Assembly: GCA_964655775.1 (NCBI GenBank)
Contig: CAZZNQ010000004.1
Location: forward strand, 1-64,000
Length of the DNA: 64,000 bases
Direction: 5' to 3'
From: CAZZNQ01 sp964655775
Lineage (GTDB): Bacteria; Planctomycetota; Brocadiia; SM23-32
A program made the translations under genes and the position numbers. The notes under the pieces were generated by a model. It searched no databases. It saw only the letters and a program-made list of their open reading frames with translations, and was not told where the DNA came from. Below, in pieces: positions 16,560-24,391 of the stretch. Within the stretch, counting starts at the first letter, position 1. Each line of letters opens with the position of its first letter.

Positions 16560-16562
16560 ACC

Positions 16563-16946
16563 TTATTCCTCAAGCCGCCGCTTCCAGTCGTAGTCGCGCG
16601 CCGTCACTATGTCCTCCATTCGCCGGATGCGCCGCTCCAGGCTGTCGTACGTGCGTTTGAGCCTATGCACGGCCATCCTGCGGGAGTTGGCGTAGGAATT
16701 GTAGAACTCCTCGTCCGCCTCGGAACCGAACGGCACCACCGGCTCCAGCGGCATCAGCAACCCGGCGACGAAATAGAGAATGACGACGGGCCAGATGCCC
16801 GTGAGTAGGAAGGCCAGCACGGCGATCATCCTCACCCAGAACACCGAGATGTCCGTGTGACGGGCCAGCCCCTTGCAGACACCGAGTATCATGCCGTCCC
16901 GTGCCCGGTATGGGCCGCCGCTTGCTTTGTCACGCCTGGCGCTCAT
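16563..16946 (-). CDS. pspC: PspC-domain membrane protein
   Basis: A 127-residue protein with a PspC domain: a basic N-terminus, then YRARDGMILGVCKGLARHTDISVFWVRMIAVLAFLLTG and a second hydrophobic stretch up to GLLMPLEPV. The C-terminal third is a charged helix (RRMAVHRLKRTYDSLERRIRRMEDIV) like that of E. coli PspC. It senses envelope stress at the inner membrane and releases PspA-dependent control. Its start overlaps the end of the preceding gene by 17 bp. It is the last gene of the pspA operon. Confidence 0.88.
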   Translation of the reverse strand: MSARRDKASGGPYRARDGMILGVCKGLARHTDISVFWVRMIAVLAFLLTGIWPVVILYFVAGLLMPLEPVVPFGSEADEEFYNSYANSRRMAVHRLKRTYDSLERRIRRMEDIVTARDYDWKRRLEE

Positions 16947-17199
16947 TGGTTCCTTCCTTGTCCGTATCGGGTTCGTAGATGATAGCTTCCAGGGCGTCTA
17001 TCCGCTTCTCCATGCGCGACAGCCCCTGGTGGATGGCCTGGACCGCCCGGGCTTCCTCCGCGCTGCTCTTCGAGCGCGATCCGCCTTTCATTATGCCGAG
17101 GGCCGCCAGCACCACTATGCCGATAATCGTCACCAGCGGTATGGCAAGGGCCAGCAGGATGGGCGCCAGGCCCAGGAAGATTCCCGTGTCGACATTCAT
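16930..17199 (-). CDS. PspB-like small membrane protein
   Basis: An 89-residue protein: a hydrophobic N-terminal segment (about 7-37) and a charged amphipathic tail with HQGLSRMEKRIDALEAIIYEPD. The tail motif (I/L)-x-x-G-L-x-R-M-(D/E)-x-R-I-(D/E)-A-L-E matches PspB and recurs in the next protein upstream. PspB assists PspC in inducing the phage-shock response. Its ATG overlaps the preceding stop (4 bp, ATGA), which indicates translational coupling. Confidence 0.75.
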   Translation of the reverse strand: MNVDTGIFLGLAPILLALAIPLVTIIGIVVLAALGIMKGGSRSKSSAEEARAVQAIHQGLSRMEKRIDALEAIIYEPDTDKEGTNERQA

Positions 17200-17615
17200 C
17201 TGAAGTCGTCTCCTCTGAAGTCACTTCCACGTGCCTGTGACCGGGAGGACTGGCCGCCGGCCTCGTCCACTATAAGCGTCTCCAGCGCCTCGATGCGGCG
17301 ATCCATCCTGGCCAGACCCTCGTTGATCTGGCGGAGCAGGTCCGCCTCGCTCGGGGCGCTCTCTGAATGGACCGGGCTGGGGCACGTGCCGTTCGTCTGG
17401 TTCTCTGGCGACCCACTTCGGGAAACCAATGCGGCGACCAGGATAATCCCTACGATCACCAGCAGCAGAGAGCTCCCTCCGAGAAGTCCGCCCCACGAGA
17501 GCATGCTGATGCCTCCGATCCGCACTCCGCATACGAACCGTGCGGCCAACGGAAGCAACAGTATCGCTACCACGCAGATAAGGAGGAATGTGAACAGGGC
17601 CTTCAGCAGTTTCAC
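17196..17615 (-). CDS. second PspB-like protein with two membrane segments
   Basis: A 139-residue protein with two hydrophobic segments (about 4-30 and 40-66), a Ser/Pro-rich linker, and a PspB-like tail LLRQINEGLARMDRRIEALETLIVDE. It shares that tail with the 89-residue protein encoded next, with which it overlaps by 4 bp. The additional N-terminal helix and Arg/Ser/Asp-rich C-terminus distinguish it from canonical PspB. It probably joins a membrane complex with PspC. It starts 36 bp after pspA ends. Confidence 0.72.
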   Translation of the reverse strand: MKLLKALFTFLLICVVAILLLPLAARFVCGVRIGGISMLSWGGLLGGSSLLLVIVGIILVAALVSRSGSPENQTNGTCPSPVHSESAPSEADLLRQINEGLARMDRRIEALETLIVDEAGGQSSRSQARGSDFRGDDFR

Positions 17616-17651
17616 GGTTGCGATCTCCCGCCGGTTCCGGTGGCTCTCGGG

Positions 17652-18332
17652 TTACGCGTTCTTGTCGGCATCAGTCCTGCCGGAGTCGCCTTTCAGCGCA
17701 CGCAGTTCCTCCTCGATCTCCTCGTCGCTCTCGAGGTCGGCGAACTCCTCCTCCAGCGACGGCTTCCGACCGTAGTTGACCAGATCGGCCTCGGACTCCA
17801 TCCGCTCAATCCGGTTCTCGAACTGCTCGAAGCGCACAAAGGCGTCCGTAGTGCTGACCTTGCGGATCTTTTTCTCGGCCTTCGTTCGGTTGCACGCGTG
17901 GATGTGCCGCTGCACGAGCACACGCTGTTTCTCGCGAGCGTTCTCCAGTTTGTCCTCAAGCTGGATTATATCATCCTGGTACTGCGCAATCAGGTCATCG
18001 AAACCGGCCAGCTCCTGCCTCAGGCCGTCCGCGCGGATGGCGTAGCGACGCTTCTCGATCAGCGCCTCGCGGGCCAGGTCGTCGCGGCCCTTGTCCACCG
18101 CCATGCGCGCCCGGTCGGCCCACTGCTGGGCACGATCTTCCACGCCCTCGAGCTCGCGCTGCAGCTTCTTGCGTCCGGCCATAACTCCGGCGCAGGAGGC
18201 CTTGATCTCGACCAGCGTGTCCTCCATCTCCTGAATCATCAGCTTGACCAGCTTCTCCGGATCCTCGGCCTTGTCCAGCATCGCGTTGATGTTGGAGCTG
18301 ATGATGTCCCTCATCCTGGTGAAAACCCCCAT
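17652..18332 (-). CDS. pspA: phage shock protein A (PspA/IM30 family)
   Basis: A 226-residue helical protein. It begins MGVFTRMRDIISSNINAMLDKAEDPEKLVKLMIQEME, the conserved amphipathic membrane-binding helix and following segment of PspA/Vipp1, and is coiled-coil throughout. PspA stabilises damaged inner membrane and inhibits PspF when there is no stress. The length equals that of E. coli PspA. GGAGG lies about 9 bases before the ATG, and a sigma-54 promoter about 55 bp upstream should drive this and the next three genes. Confidence 0.95.
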   Translation of the reverse strand: MGVFTRMRDIISSNINAMLDKAEDPEKLVKLMIQEMEDTLVEIKASCAGVMAGRKKLQRELEGVEDRAQQWADRARMAVDKGRDDLAREALIEKRRYAIRADGLRQELAGFDDLIAQYQDDIIQLEDKLENAREKQRVLVQRHIHACNRTKAEKKIRKVSTTDAFVRFEQFENRIERMESEADLVNYGRKPSLEEEFADLESDEEIEEELRALKGDSGRTDADKNA

Positions 18333-18386
18333 CTTCGGCGCCTCCTATTTTGGTTTCCTCTGCCATGAGAACTGCGGACCGATAGC

Positions 18387-18401
18387 GCAACGAACATGCC
18401 A
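18387..18401 (-). promoter_or_regulatory. sigma-54 promoter of the psp operon
   Basis: On the minus strand the 15 bases read TGGCATGTTCGTTGC. This has the sigma-54 GG (-24) and GC (-12) with exact spacing and 7 of 8 of the most conserved bases. The predicted transcript starts near 18375, giving a leader of about 43 bases before the pspA ATG. A PspF gene encoded divergently next to it is the expected activator. Confidence 0.85.
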
Positions 18402-18472
18402 ATGCGCCAGAGCGATCCGTAAGTGATTGCCTTAAAGTAGGTTACATGCGTCAGCCGCCTTCACCGAAACCC

Positions 18473-18501
18473 TTGATTGTGATGGCCGAATATGCTATAA
18501 G
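18473..18501 (+). promoter_or_regulatory. sigma-70 promoter of pspF
   Basis: TTGATT (18473-18478) and TATAAG (18496-18501) with a 17-base spacer are 40 bp upstream of the pspF ATG. This allows constitutive pspF expression independent of sigma-54. Confidence 0.6.
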
Positions 18502-18503
18502 AT

Positions 18504-18518
18504 GGTATCAAATGCCAG
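18504..18518. promoter_or_regulatory. inverted repeat at the pspF transcription start
   Basis: TGGTATCAAATGCCA is an inverted repeat with 6-base arms and one mismatch, lying over the predicted pspF start site. It could be a binding site for PspF itself (autorepression is known in E. coli) or another regulator; this is inference. Confidence 0.35.
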
Positions 18519-18540
18519 GTAAGGGTGAGAGAGGCCACTT

Positions 18541-19575
18541 ATGTCCGATCTGAACGTGCCGTCGCCATCCCAGGGCAGGGCATACGAGGCGCTGGGGCGC
18601 TCGGAGGCGTTTCTGACCTTCCAGGAGCGCCTCTCGCGTGTGGCGGCGGTGGATCGGCCGCTGCTCATTGTGGGGGAGCGCGGCACGGGCAAGGAGCTGG
18701 CGGCGCGCCGCCTGCACTATCTGTCGCCGCGGTGGGAGCAGCCCCTGGTCGCCCTGAACTGCGCGGCGCTGGCGCCCGGGCTGATCGAGTCCGAGTTGTT
18801 CGGTTACGAGGCGGGGGCCTTCACCGGCGCCGGCGCACGGAGGGCGGGACGGTTCGAATCCGCCGACGAAGGAACCCTGTTCCTGGACGAGCTGGGGAGC
18901 ATTCCATTGGAGGTGCAGGAGAAGATCCTGCGCGTTATCGAGTACGGCACCTTCGAACGCGTGGGGAGCGCCGAGGGCGTGCAGGTGGACGTGCGCATCA
19001 TCGGCGCGACGAACGCAAACCTGCCTGCGCTTGCCGCGAGGGGCGAGTTCAAGCGGGACCTGCTCGATCGGCTCTCGTTCGAGGTGCTTTTCCTGCCGCC
19101 GCTTCGGGAACGCGAGGGCGATATTCTCCTTCTGGCCAACCACTTCGCGTCCCGTATGGCGGCTGAGCTGGGGCGGTCGGGGGTTCCCGAGCTCAGCGAG
19201 CGCGCCATAGACGCCCTTGAGGGGCACGATTGGCCGGGCAACGTGAGGGAGCTCAAGAACGTGGTGGAGCGGGCGGTCTACATCTCCGAAACCGACGTCA
19301 TCGAGCGCGTCGAGTTCGACCCGTTCCGTTCGCCGTTCGCCCCCCGGACGGTTCAGGAATCACCGCGGGAACCCGAGGCAACCGGGGAATCCGGCGCCAC
19401 GGACACATCCTCCGACCTGCCGTTCAAAGAGGCGGTCAAGGAATTCGAGGTCGGACTGCTGAGACGCGCGCTTGAGGAGGCGAAGTACAACCAGACGCGC
19501 GCGGCGGAAGCCCTGGGCTTGACCTACGACCAGTTCCGGGGCCTGTACCGCAAGTACAGCGAGCACCTGAGTTGA
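18541..19575 (+). CDS. pspF: sigma-54-dependent activator of the psp operon
   Basis: A 344-residue enhancer-binding protein without an N-terminal receiver or sensor domain, like PspF. The AAA+ domain covers about residues 15-245: Walker A is a variant GERGTGKE, the sigma-54 contact loop is GAFTGA, Walker B is LFLDELGS, and WPGNVRELKNV is the sensor-2 region. The C-terminal Fis-type helix-turn-helix includes NQTRAAEALGLTYDQFRGLYRKY. It is divergent from pspA with the sigma-54 promoter between them. PspA would hold it inactive until the membrane is stressed. Confidence 0.93.
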   Translation: MSDLNVPSPSQGRAYEALGRSEAFLTFQERLSRVAAVDRPLLIVGERGTGKELAARRLHYLSPRWEQPLVALNCAALAPGLIESELFGYEAGAFTGAGARRAGRFESADEGTLFLDELGSIPLEVQEKILRVIEYGTFERVGSAEGVQVDVRIIGATNANLPALAARGEFKRDLLDRLSFEVLFLPPLREREGDILLLANHFASRMAAELGRSGVPELSERAIDALEGHDWPGNVRELKNVVERAVYISETDVIERVEFDPFRSPFAPRTVQESPREPEATGESGATDTSSDLPFKEAVKEFEVGLLRRALEEAKYNQTRAAEALGLTYDQFRGLYRKYSEHLS

Positions 19576-19587
19576 TCGAGCCCGCTG

Positions 19588-20979
19588 CTACCAGTCGTAC
19601 GTCGCTTCGGGCTCCGGCACTACGATCTCGTCGATCTCCAGTTCCTTCAGGTCCGAGGCGAACTGCTCGGACGCCTCCAGTTCCCCGTGGATCACGAATG
19701 CCTGGTCGATGCCGGGGCCCATGGCGCTGATCGTGTCGAGGAGCTCGTCATGGTCCGCGTGGGCGCTCAGGGCGTTTATCACGTGCACCCGGGCGTTAAG
19801 CGGGTGGTACTCACCGAAGATGCGCACCCGTTCGTGCCGTTCCACTATCCTGCGTCCCAGGGTGTGCTCCGCCTGGTAGCCCACGATGAGGATCACGTTG
19901 TTCGCGTCCTCGACCGTGTGCTTCAGATGGTGCAGTATGCGTCCGCCCTCGCACATGCCGGACGCGGAGATGACGGCCAGGGGACCGTCTGCAATGTTCA
20001 GGGCCTTTGACTCCTCCACGTGGGTCACGTACGTGAGCCCGGGGAAGGAGAACGGGTTGGCGCCGGTGCGCAGGAGTTCCCGGGTTTCCTCATCGAAACA
20101 TTCGGGGTGGCGCTGATGGACGGCGGTTGCGCGCGTGGACAGAGGGCTGTCCACGTAGATGGGCAGCTCGCGAACGGCGCCCTCCTCGTACAGCTCGCGG
20201 AGGAAGTAGACGATCTGCTGAGTGCGGCCGACGCTGAACGACGGGATCACCAGTCGGCTCTTGCGTTCCATCACGAACTCGCACAGCTCCTGGAGCTGTG
20301 CTTTCACGTCCTGGCGCTTGGGATGGTGGCGGTTGCCGTAAGTGCTCTCCGTCATCAGCACGTCCACATCCTGCGGGATGACCGGGTCGGCCAGGATCGG
20401 CATGTCCTTACGGCCGACGTCGCCGGTGAAGACCAGGCGTTCGGTCCGCTCGTCCTCCTTCACGTCGATCTGCACGAAAGCCGACCCCAGGATATGGCCC
20501 GCGTCCTTGAAGGTCAGGTTCACGCCCGGCGCGATCTCCATCGGCCTTTCGTACGGCAGGGGGCGGAAGGCGTCCATCACCGCCGGGATGTCCTCCGGGG
20601 TGTAGAGCGGCTCGAAGGGGTTCTTGCCCTGGCGCAGGCGTCTTTTGTTGACGTACCTCACGTCCTGGACCTGGAGGTAAGCCGAATCGGCCAGCATGAT
20701 GTCGCACAGGTCGCGCGTGGCGGGCGTGGCGTATATGGGTCCCTCGTAGCCGTTCTTCACCAGGGAAGGCAGGTTGCCGCTGTGGTCGATGTGCGCGTGG
20801 GATAGGACGCACGCGTCGACCGCGCCGACATCCAGCGGGATGTTACGGTTCCGCTCGAACGCCTCCTTCCGCCGGCCCTGGTAGAGGCCGCAATCCAGCA
20901 TGATGTGGCTTCCGTTGATCTCGAGCAGATGCATCGAGCCGGTGGTCGTTCTCGCAGCGCCGTAACAGGTGAGCTTCAT
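19588..20979 (-). CDS. beta-CASP metallo-beta-lactamase RNA nuclease
   Basis: A 463-residue protein with the metallo-beta-lactamase motif LSHAHIDHSGNLP for two zinc ions and a beta-CASP domain including FSVGRTQQIVYFL. The C-terminal RMM-like part reads VINALSAHADHDELLD. Family members cleave or trim RNA 3' ends (CPSF73-like or YsgI/YkqC-like). MKLTCYGAARTTTGSMHLLE is the usual start, and GGAGG precedes it. It is convergent with pspF, the two stops being only 12 bases apart, and is followed upstream by rsmE. Confidence 0.88.
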   Translation of the reverse strand: MKLTCYGAARTTTGSMHLLEINGSHIMLDCGLYQGRRKEAFERNRNIPLDVGAVDACVLSHAHIDHSGNLPSLVKNGYEGPIYATPATRDLCDIMLADSAYLQVQDVRYVNKRRLRQGKNPFEPLYTPEDIPAVMDAFRPLPYERPMEIAPGVNLTFKDAGHILGSAFVQIDVKEDERTERLVFTGDVGRKDMPILADPVIPQDVDVLMTESTYGNRHHPKRQDVKAQLQELCEFVMERKSRLVIPSFSVGRTQQIVYFLRELYEEGAVRELPIYVDSPLSTRATAVHQRHPECFDEETRELLRTGANPFSFPGLTYVTHVEESKALNIADGPLAVISASGMCEGGRILHHLKHTVEDANNVILIVGYQAEHTLGRRIVERHERVRIFGEYHPLNARVHVINALSAHADHDELLDTISAMGPGIDQAFVIHGELEASEQFASDLKELEIDEIVVPEPEATYDW

Positions 20980-21066
20980 TGAGCCTCCGTGGATTGATTG
21001 CCAACGCGAGCCTTCCACGATAACTGGCGGCTGGGCCTGCGGTCAAACAGCGCGGGGATCGTTGTT

Positions 21067-21840
21067 TCACGTCGGATCGGCCTCGCCCGCCCCGGCGTTG
21101 AGCCACTGCACCACGCCTGCGGTGAAGGCGATGGCGGCCGTCTCCACGCGAAGCACGTGCGGCCCGAGAGAGACGGCCTGGAAAGAGGCGGCCTCCGCGA
21201 TGTCGACTTCGCGCCTGGTGAAGCCCCCTGCCGGCCCCACGATCATGGTGGCCGAGTTAAGCCGAGAACGGGTGCCCGATAGAACGGTCCAGAGCGGGGC
21301 GACCTCCTCGGTCGATCCGATCAGGCGAAGATCGCTCTTGTCGGCGCTGACGAAATCCTCGAACAGGACGGGCTTGAGGATCTCGGGCACCAGGCGGCGC
21401 TGCGACTGTCTCGCCGCGTCGCGCGCCTTCCGCCGCCAGCGCTCGATGCGGCCGGGAATGGCCTTCGCCTGGAAATCCTGCAGACGGTCGCAGACCAGAG
21501 GGCGGAGCCGGTGGATGCCCAGTTCGGTCGTCTTCTCGATCAGCGTGTCGGTCCGCTGGCCGGGCGCCGGCGCGAACGCGAGCGTCAGGCGAACGTCTGC
21601 CGACGGAGCAGCCGATGCGACACTCTCGATGCTCAGCACCGTTTCGCTGGAGTCGGCTTTGCGGACCACGCAGACGCATTCCGCGCCTCTGCCGTCGAAC
21701 GCGCGAACGCGATCTCCGGCTTTCAGGCGAAGCACCAGGGCGAGATGGCGGCTCTGGTCGGGAGAGAGGGTGACGGTGTCGCCCGGCCGGCCCAACTCGG
21801 GCGCCGAGAAACGGGGCGGATCGGGTTCTTTGTCGGTCAT
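21067..21840 (-). CDS. rsmE: 16S rRNA (uracil1498-N3)-methyltransferase
   Basis: A 257-residue SPOUT-class methyltransferase that modifies U1498 of 16S rRNA. The N-terminal PUA-like domain includes HLALVLRLKAGDRVRAFDGRG. The SPOUT knot signatures are MIVGPAGGFTRREVD and SLGPHVLRVETAAIAF. Length is typical (240-260). The ATG at 21840 is favoured by GGGAG eight bases upstream. It lies about 90 bp from the beta-CASP nuclease on the same strand. Confidence 0.92.
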   Translation of the reverse strand: MTDKEPDPPRFSAPELGRPGDTVTLSPDQSRHLALVLRLKAGDRVRAFDGRGAECVCVVRKADSSETVLSIESVASAAPSADVRLTLAFAPAPGQRTDTLIEKTTELGIHRLRPLVCDRLQDFQAKAIPGRIERWRRKARDAARQSQRRLVPEILKPVLFEDFVSADKSDLRLIGSTEEVAPLWTVLSGTRSRLNSATMIVGPAGGFTRREVDIAEAASFQAVSLGPHVLRVETAAIAFTAGVVQWLNAGAGEADPT

Positions 21841-21908
21841 GGCACTGCTCCCGAGGCTCGGCGCGGCCCGATTGTGCAGGTGATGAGGTGACTTGTCAAT
21901 GCTCCGCG

Positions 21909-21936
21909 TTGACATACGGGCGGTCGTCTGTAGAAT
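21909..21936 (+). promoter_or_regulatory. promoter for small membrane protein genes
   Basis: A consensus TTGACA (21909-21914) and TAGAAT (21931-21936) with a 16-base spacer precede the gene at 21991 by about 55 bp. Confidence 0.6.
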
Positions 21937-21990
21937 ATACGCGTCCGGCGCAGGGCCGGGCGCCGTCGCGGCTCATCGTGGAGTTCCGGT

Positions 21991-22221
21991 ATGCATTCCG
22001 CTCCGTCAGACCAGGACGGCCCATCTTCCGACCGGAAAAGCCTTTACGTGGAGGATGTGCTGATCATGCTGTCGCTCATCCCGCTGTTCGTCCTGGGTGT
22101 CTTCTACCGGGACCGGACATGGGCGCAGGCGGCGCTGGGTGGGGTGCTGGTGGTGATGGTCGTCGTGTTCATAATCCGACTGCGCCGCGTGCATCGGTCC
22201 TTCATGGGACGCCGGGACTAG
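21991..22221 (+). CDS. small two-helix membrane protein
   Basis: A 76-residue protein with a short hydrophilic N-terminus, two hydrophobic helices (about 22-40 and 46-64) and a basic tail RLRRVHRSFMGRRD. I do not recognise a family. It has a good upstream promoter, but the box before the ATG (GGAG, 9 bases away) is only moderate. The next gene, 40 bp downstream, encodes a membrane-anchored coiled-coil protein, so the pair may form one small membrane unit. Confidence 0.65.
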   Translation: MHSAPSDQDGPSSDRKSLYVEDVLIMLSLIPLFVLGVFYRDRTWAQAALGGVLVVMVVVFIIRLRRVHRSFMGRRD

Positions 22222-22262
22222 GCCCGGGCACGCCCCTGACGACACGGCAAGGAGGAATGAGA

Positions 22263-23039
22263 GTGGACGGTTGGGGATGGGTAGTGATGGTGGTGTTCAG
22301 TTGTGCCGCTCTCATCATCTCCCTGTACTGCCTGTTCTTCATGGTGCCGGTCCGGCGGTTCTGGGCGCATATCCGTTCGCTGGGCGGCGGCATGAAGGGG
22401 ATGGAATCGCACCTCAGGGGTATCGAGGAGAACGTTTCCGAACGACTGGCGGAATTGGAACGCAACGTCCAGGAGCAGATCGACAAGGCGCGGGACGGCG
22501 CGCTCGAAGCGCAGGAACGGCTGGCGGAGGAGGGCCGCGAGGCCCGAAGGGAGCTGGGCGAAGTCAGCAACGAGCTGAAATCCCTGCAGGAGGAATTGCG
22601 CCGCACGGCCGCCGAGAGCGACAAGATGACCCAGGGGGCGGAGAAGCTGACGCGCCAGTTGCGGCAGATGCGCAGTGACTTCGACGTGCTGGACGTGGAG
22701 CTAAAGGACTCGGTTCGGCAGCAGGTCGCCAAGTCCTTCCACAGCGTGGAGAGCACCGTGCTGTCCGCACTGGAGGCCATTCAGGATGAGATCGTCTTCG
22801 GCGCGGCGGGACAGACGCCGCCCAAGAGGCCCTCTTCGGTGCAGCCGGGACCGATCAAGCCCAAGTCCGGCTTCGGGTCCGGCGAAGGAAAGCGGCACTC
22901 CGATGGCGTGATCCGGAGTCTTTTCGGCGATTCCGCTAAGACGGAGACAGATGGAGGGAGCGCCGACCGCGCGGAGGAGGACGAGGGACAGGAAGCGGAG
23001 CGCGACCGGACGGGGCCTGATTCAGAAAGCGAGAAATAA
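22263..23039 (+). CDS. membrane-anchored coiled-coil protein
   Basis: A protein of 258 residues: one N-terminal membrane helix (about 5-27), then a long coiled coil (about 45-160) with repeated Glu/Leu/Arg heptads, a short conserved-looking helix KSFHSVESTVLSALEAIQDEIV, and a disordered acidic C-terminus. GTG at 22263 is preferred because AAGGAGG ends seven bases before it; ATG at 22257 is too close to the box. The function is unknown. The layout resembles cytoplasmic-domain coiled coils used as scaffolds or curvature sensors. Confidence 0.72.
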   Translation: MDGWGWVVMVVFSCAALIISLYCLFFMVPVRRFWAHIRSLGGGMKGMESHLRGIEENVSERLAELERNVQEQIDKARDGALEAQERLAEEGREARRELGEVSNELKSLQEELRRTAAESDKMTQGAEKLTRQLRQMRSDFDVLDVELKDSVRQQVAKSFHSVESTVLSALEAIQDEIVFGAAGQTPPKRPSSVQPGPIKPKSGFGSGEGKRHSDGVIRSLFGDSAKTETDGGSADRAEEDEGQEAERDRTGPDSESEK

Positions 23040-23081
23040 CCCCAGCTGCTACCGCGTCAGGCAAAGGCTGCTCCGGCCGGG

Positions 23082-23264
23082 TCAGTCCTCGAAGTACCGG
23101 TAGCAGGTCGCGAACGTCAGAGCCATCAGGGCGTACGTGATACCTCTGAGGCTCTTGTAGATTTCGTCGGGCTGGGGGTCTTCCGAGGCGTAGATCAACG
23201 CCACAAGCAAGCAGACCACGATCAGGACACCGACGATGATCCTCCCCAGAATCCTCGGACGCAT
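23082..23264 (-). CDS. small two-helix membrane protein
   Basis: A 60-residue protein with two hydrophobic segments: RIIVGVLIVVCLLVALIYA (about 8-26) and a second of about 40-55 containing YALMALTFATCYR. AGGAGGAACCTGTCTATG gives a strong ribosome-binding site. It is convergent with the coiled-coil gene. Function unknown; the connecting loop is DPQPDEIYKSL. Confidence 0.65.
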   Translation of the reverse strand: MRPRILGRIIVGVLIVVCLLVALIYASEDPQPDEIYKSLRGITYALMALTFATCYRYFED

Positions 23265-23401
23265 AGACAGGTTCCTCCTGGAACCGGGTGACGGCTTTTT
23301 GGGTCAGGTATACCCAGAGTGTAGGGAAGCCGCTGAGCGATTGTCAAGAGATCGGCCCATGCGGAGCCGAAAAGCGCTCGATTCTGCTTCTCATCGGTGG
23401 C

Positions 23402-24205
23402 CTAGCCACCGTCCCGCTCCTGTACCGTATCGGCTTCGAAACGCTGGCGCGCCCCGTCTCCCAACTCCACCTCGACCGTCTGGCTCAGGATGTCGTAGTT
23501 GACGACCGTGCCCTTGCCCTCGGGGGTCTCCACCTTTGTGCCCCGCCGGGGCAGCTTGCGCTTGAGCTGCTTGTAGAGCGCTTCCTCGAATTTCAGGCAG
23601 CATTTCAGCCGGCCGCAGCTTCCGCTTATCTTCGCGGGGTCCAACGTGGACTTCTGGTCCTTGGCCAGCTTCATAGGGACGGGCTTGAGCGTGGTAAGGA
23701 ACGTGCGACAACAAAGCTCATGGCCGCATGGCCCGACCAGGCCCATCAGTCGCGCCTCGTCGCGCACGCCGATCTGGCGCATCTCGATTCGGGTGCGGTA
23801 TTCCTTGGCCAGGTCGCGCACCAATTCCCGGAAATCAACCCGCCCGTCGGCCAGGAAGTAGAAGATGATCTTGTTGCCGCCGAACAGGTGTTCCACGCCC
23901 ACCAGTTTCATCGGCAGGTTATGCTTTTCGATCAGCTGATTGCAGACGTCGGCTTCGCTGCGCTGCAGACTATCCTCAATGTCCCGTTGCTTCTCCCGGT
24001 CGGCCTCATTGGCCTTGCGCAGCACCTCCCCGGCCGGGCGCTTGCCCGATTCGGCAGCGTTCCCCAGCGTGACTATGCGACCCCATTCTACCCCTTGAGG
24101 AGTGCGCACTATCACATCGTCGCCGACCCGGAACGAGTCCTCCGACGACGTGAATCTATCGGCCTTCTCCATCATGCCATAGCGAACGACAACTGTCTCT
24201 GCCAT
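23402..24205 (-). CDS. ricT: PSP1-domain protein, RicT-like
   Basis: A 267-residue PSP1-domain protein. After an N-terminal beta domain with VGDDVIVRTPQGVEWGRIV comes the Cys-rich core GPCGHELCCRTFL and SGSCGRLKCCLKFE. These cysteines match those that bind [4Fe-4S] clusters in RicT (YaaT) of Bacillus, where the RicAFT complex assists RNase Y-dependent mRNA processing. RicA and RicF are not encoded here. The start at 24205 fits the family N-terminus (AETVVVRYG). A TATAAT-containing promoter lies about 60 bp upstream. Confidence 0.88.
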   Translation of the reverse strand: MAETVVVRYGMMEKADRFTSSEDSFRVGDDVIVRTPQGVEWGRIVTLGNAAESGKRPAGEVLRKANEADREKQRDIEDSLQRSEADVCNQLIEKHNLPMKLVGVEHLFGGNKIIFYFLADGRVDFRELVRDLAKEYRTRIEMRQIGVRDEARLMGLVGPCGHELCCRTFLTTLKPVPMKLAKDQKSTLDPAKISGSCGRLKCCLKFEEALYKQLKRKLPRRGTKVETPEGKGTVVNYDILSQTVEVELGDGARQRFEADTVQERDGG

Positions 24206-24260
24206 GAATATCCTGCGACCTCGCGAACTGACGAGGGTTGTTTTTGTTTTGCACCTGTTC

Positions 24261-24290
24261 ATTATACATGATGAACGCATGGTTTGTTCA
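24261..24290 (-). promoter_or_regulatory. promoter of ricT with flanking inverted repeat
   Basis: On the minus strand TGAACA (24285-24290) and TATAAT (24261-24266) are 18 bases apart. GTTCAT (24257-24262) and ATGAAC (24271-24276) form an inverted repeat across the -10 box, a possible operator. Confidence 0.5.
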
Positions 24291-24318
24291 GTTCCGGACC
24301 TCTCTGGGGCGGATTGGT

Positions 24319-24347
24319 TTGTGAGACGTGGGCAAGTGTGGTATATC
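24319..24347 (+). promoter_or_regulatory. promoter of the DUF6785-type pair
   Basis: TTGTGA (24319-24324) and TATATC (24342-24347) with a 17-base spacer are about 45 bp upstream of the ATG at 24392. Confidence 0.45.
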
Positions 24348-24391
24348 CGTCTGACGTCCTATTCCGCTACCTCGCGAACTGGAAGCCAGGG

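Noticed and set aside
18845..18865. GGTTCGAATCC, which resembles a tRNA T-arm
   Set aside because: It lies in the middle of the pspF coding region (residues RFESADEG) and no acceptor or anticodon stem can be formed around it.
21888..22262. Extension of the coiled-coil gene upstream to 21888
   Set aside because: The extended frame overlaps the better supported small membrane gene at 21991 and a strong ribosome-binding site lies at 22249-22255.
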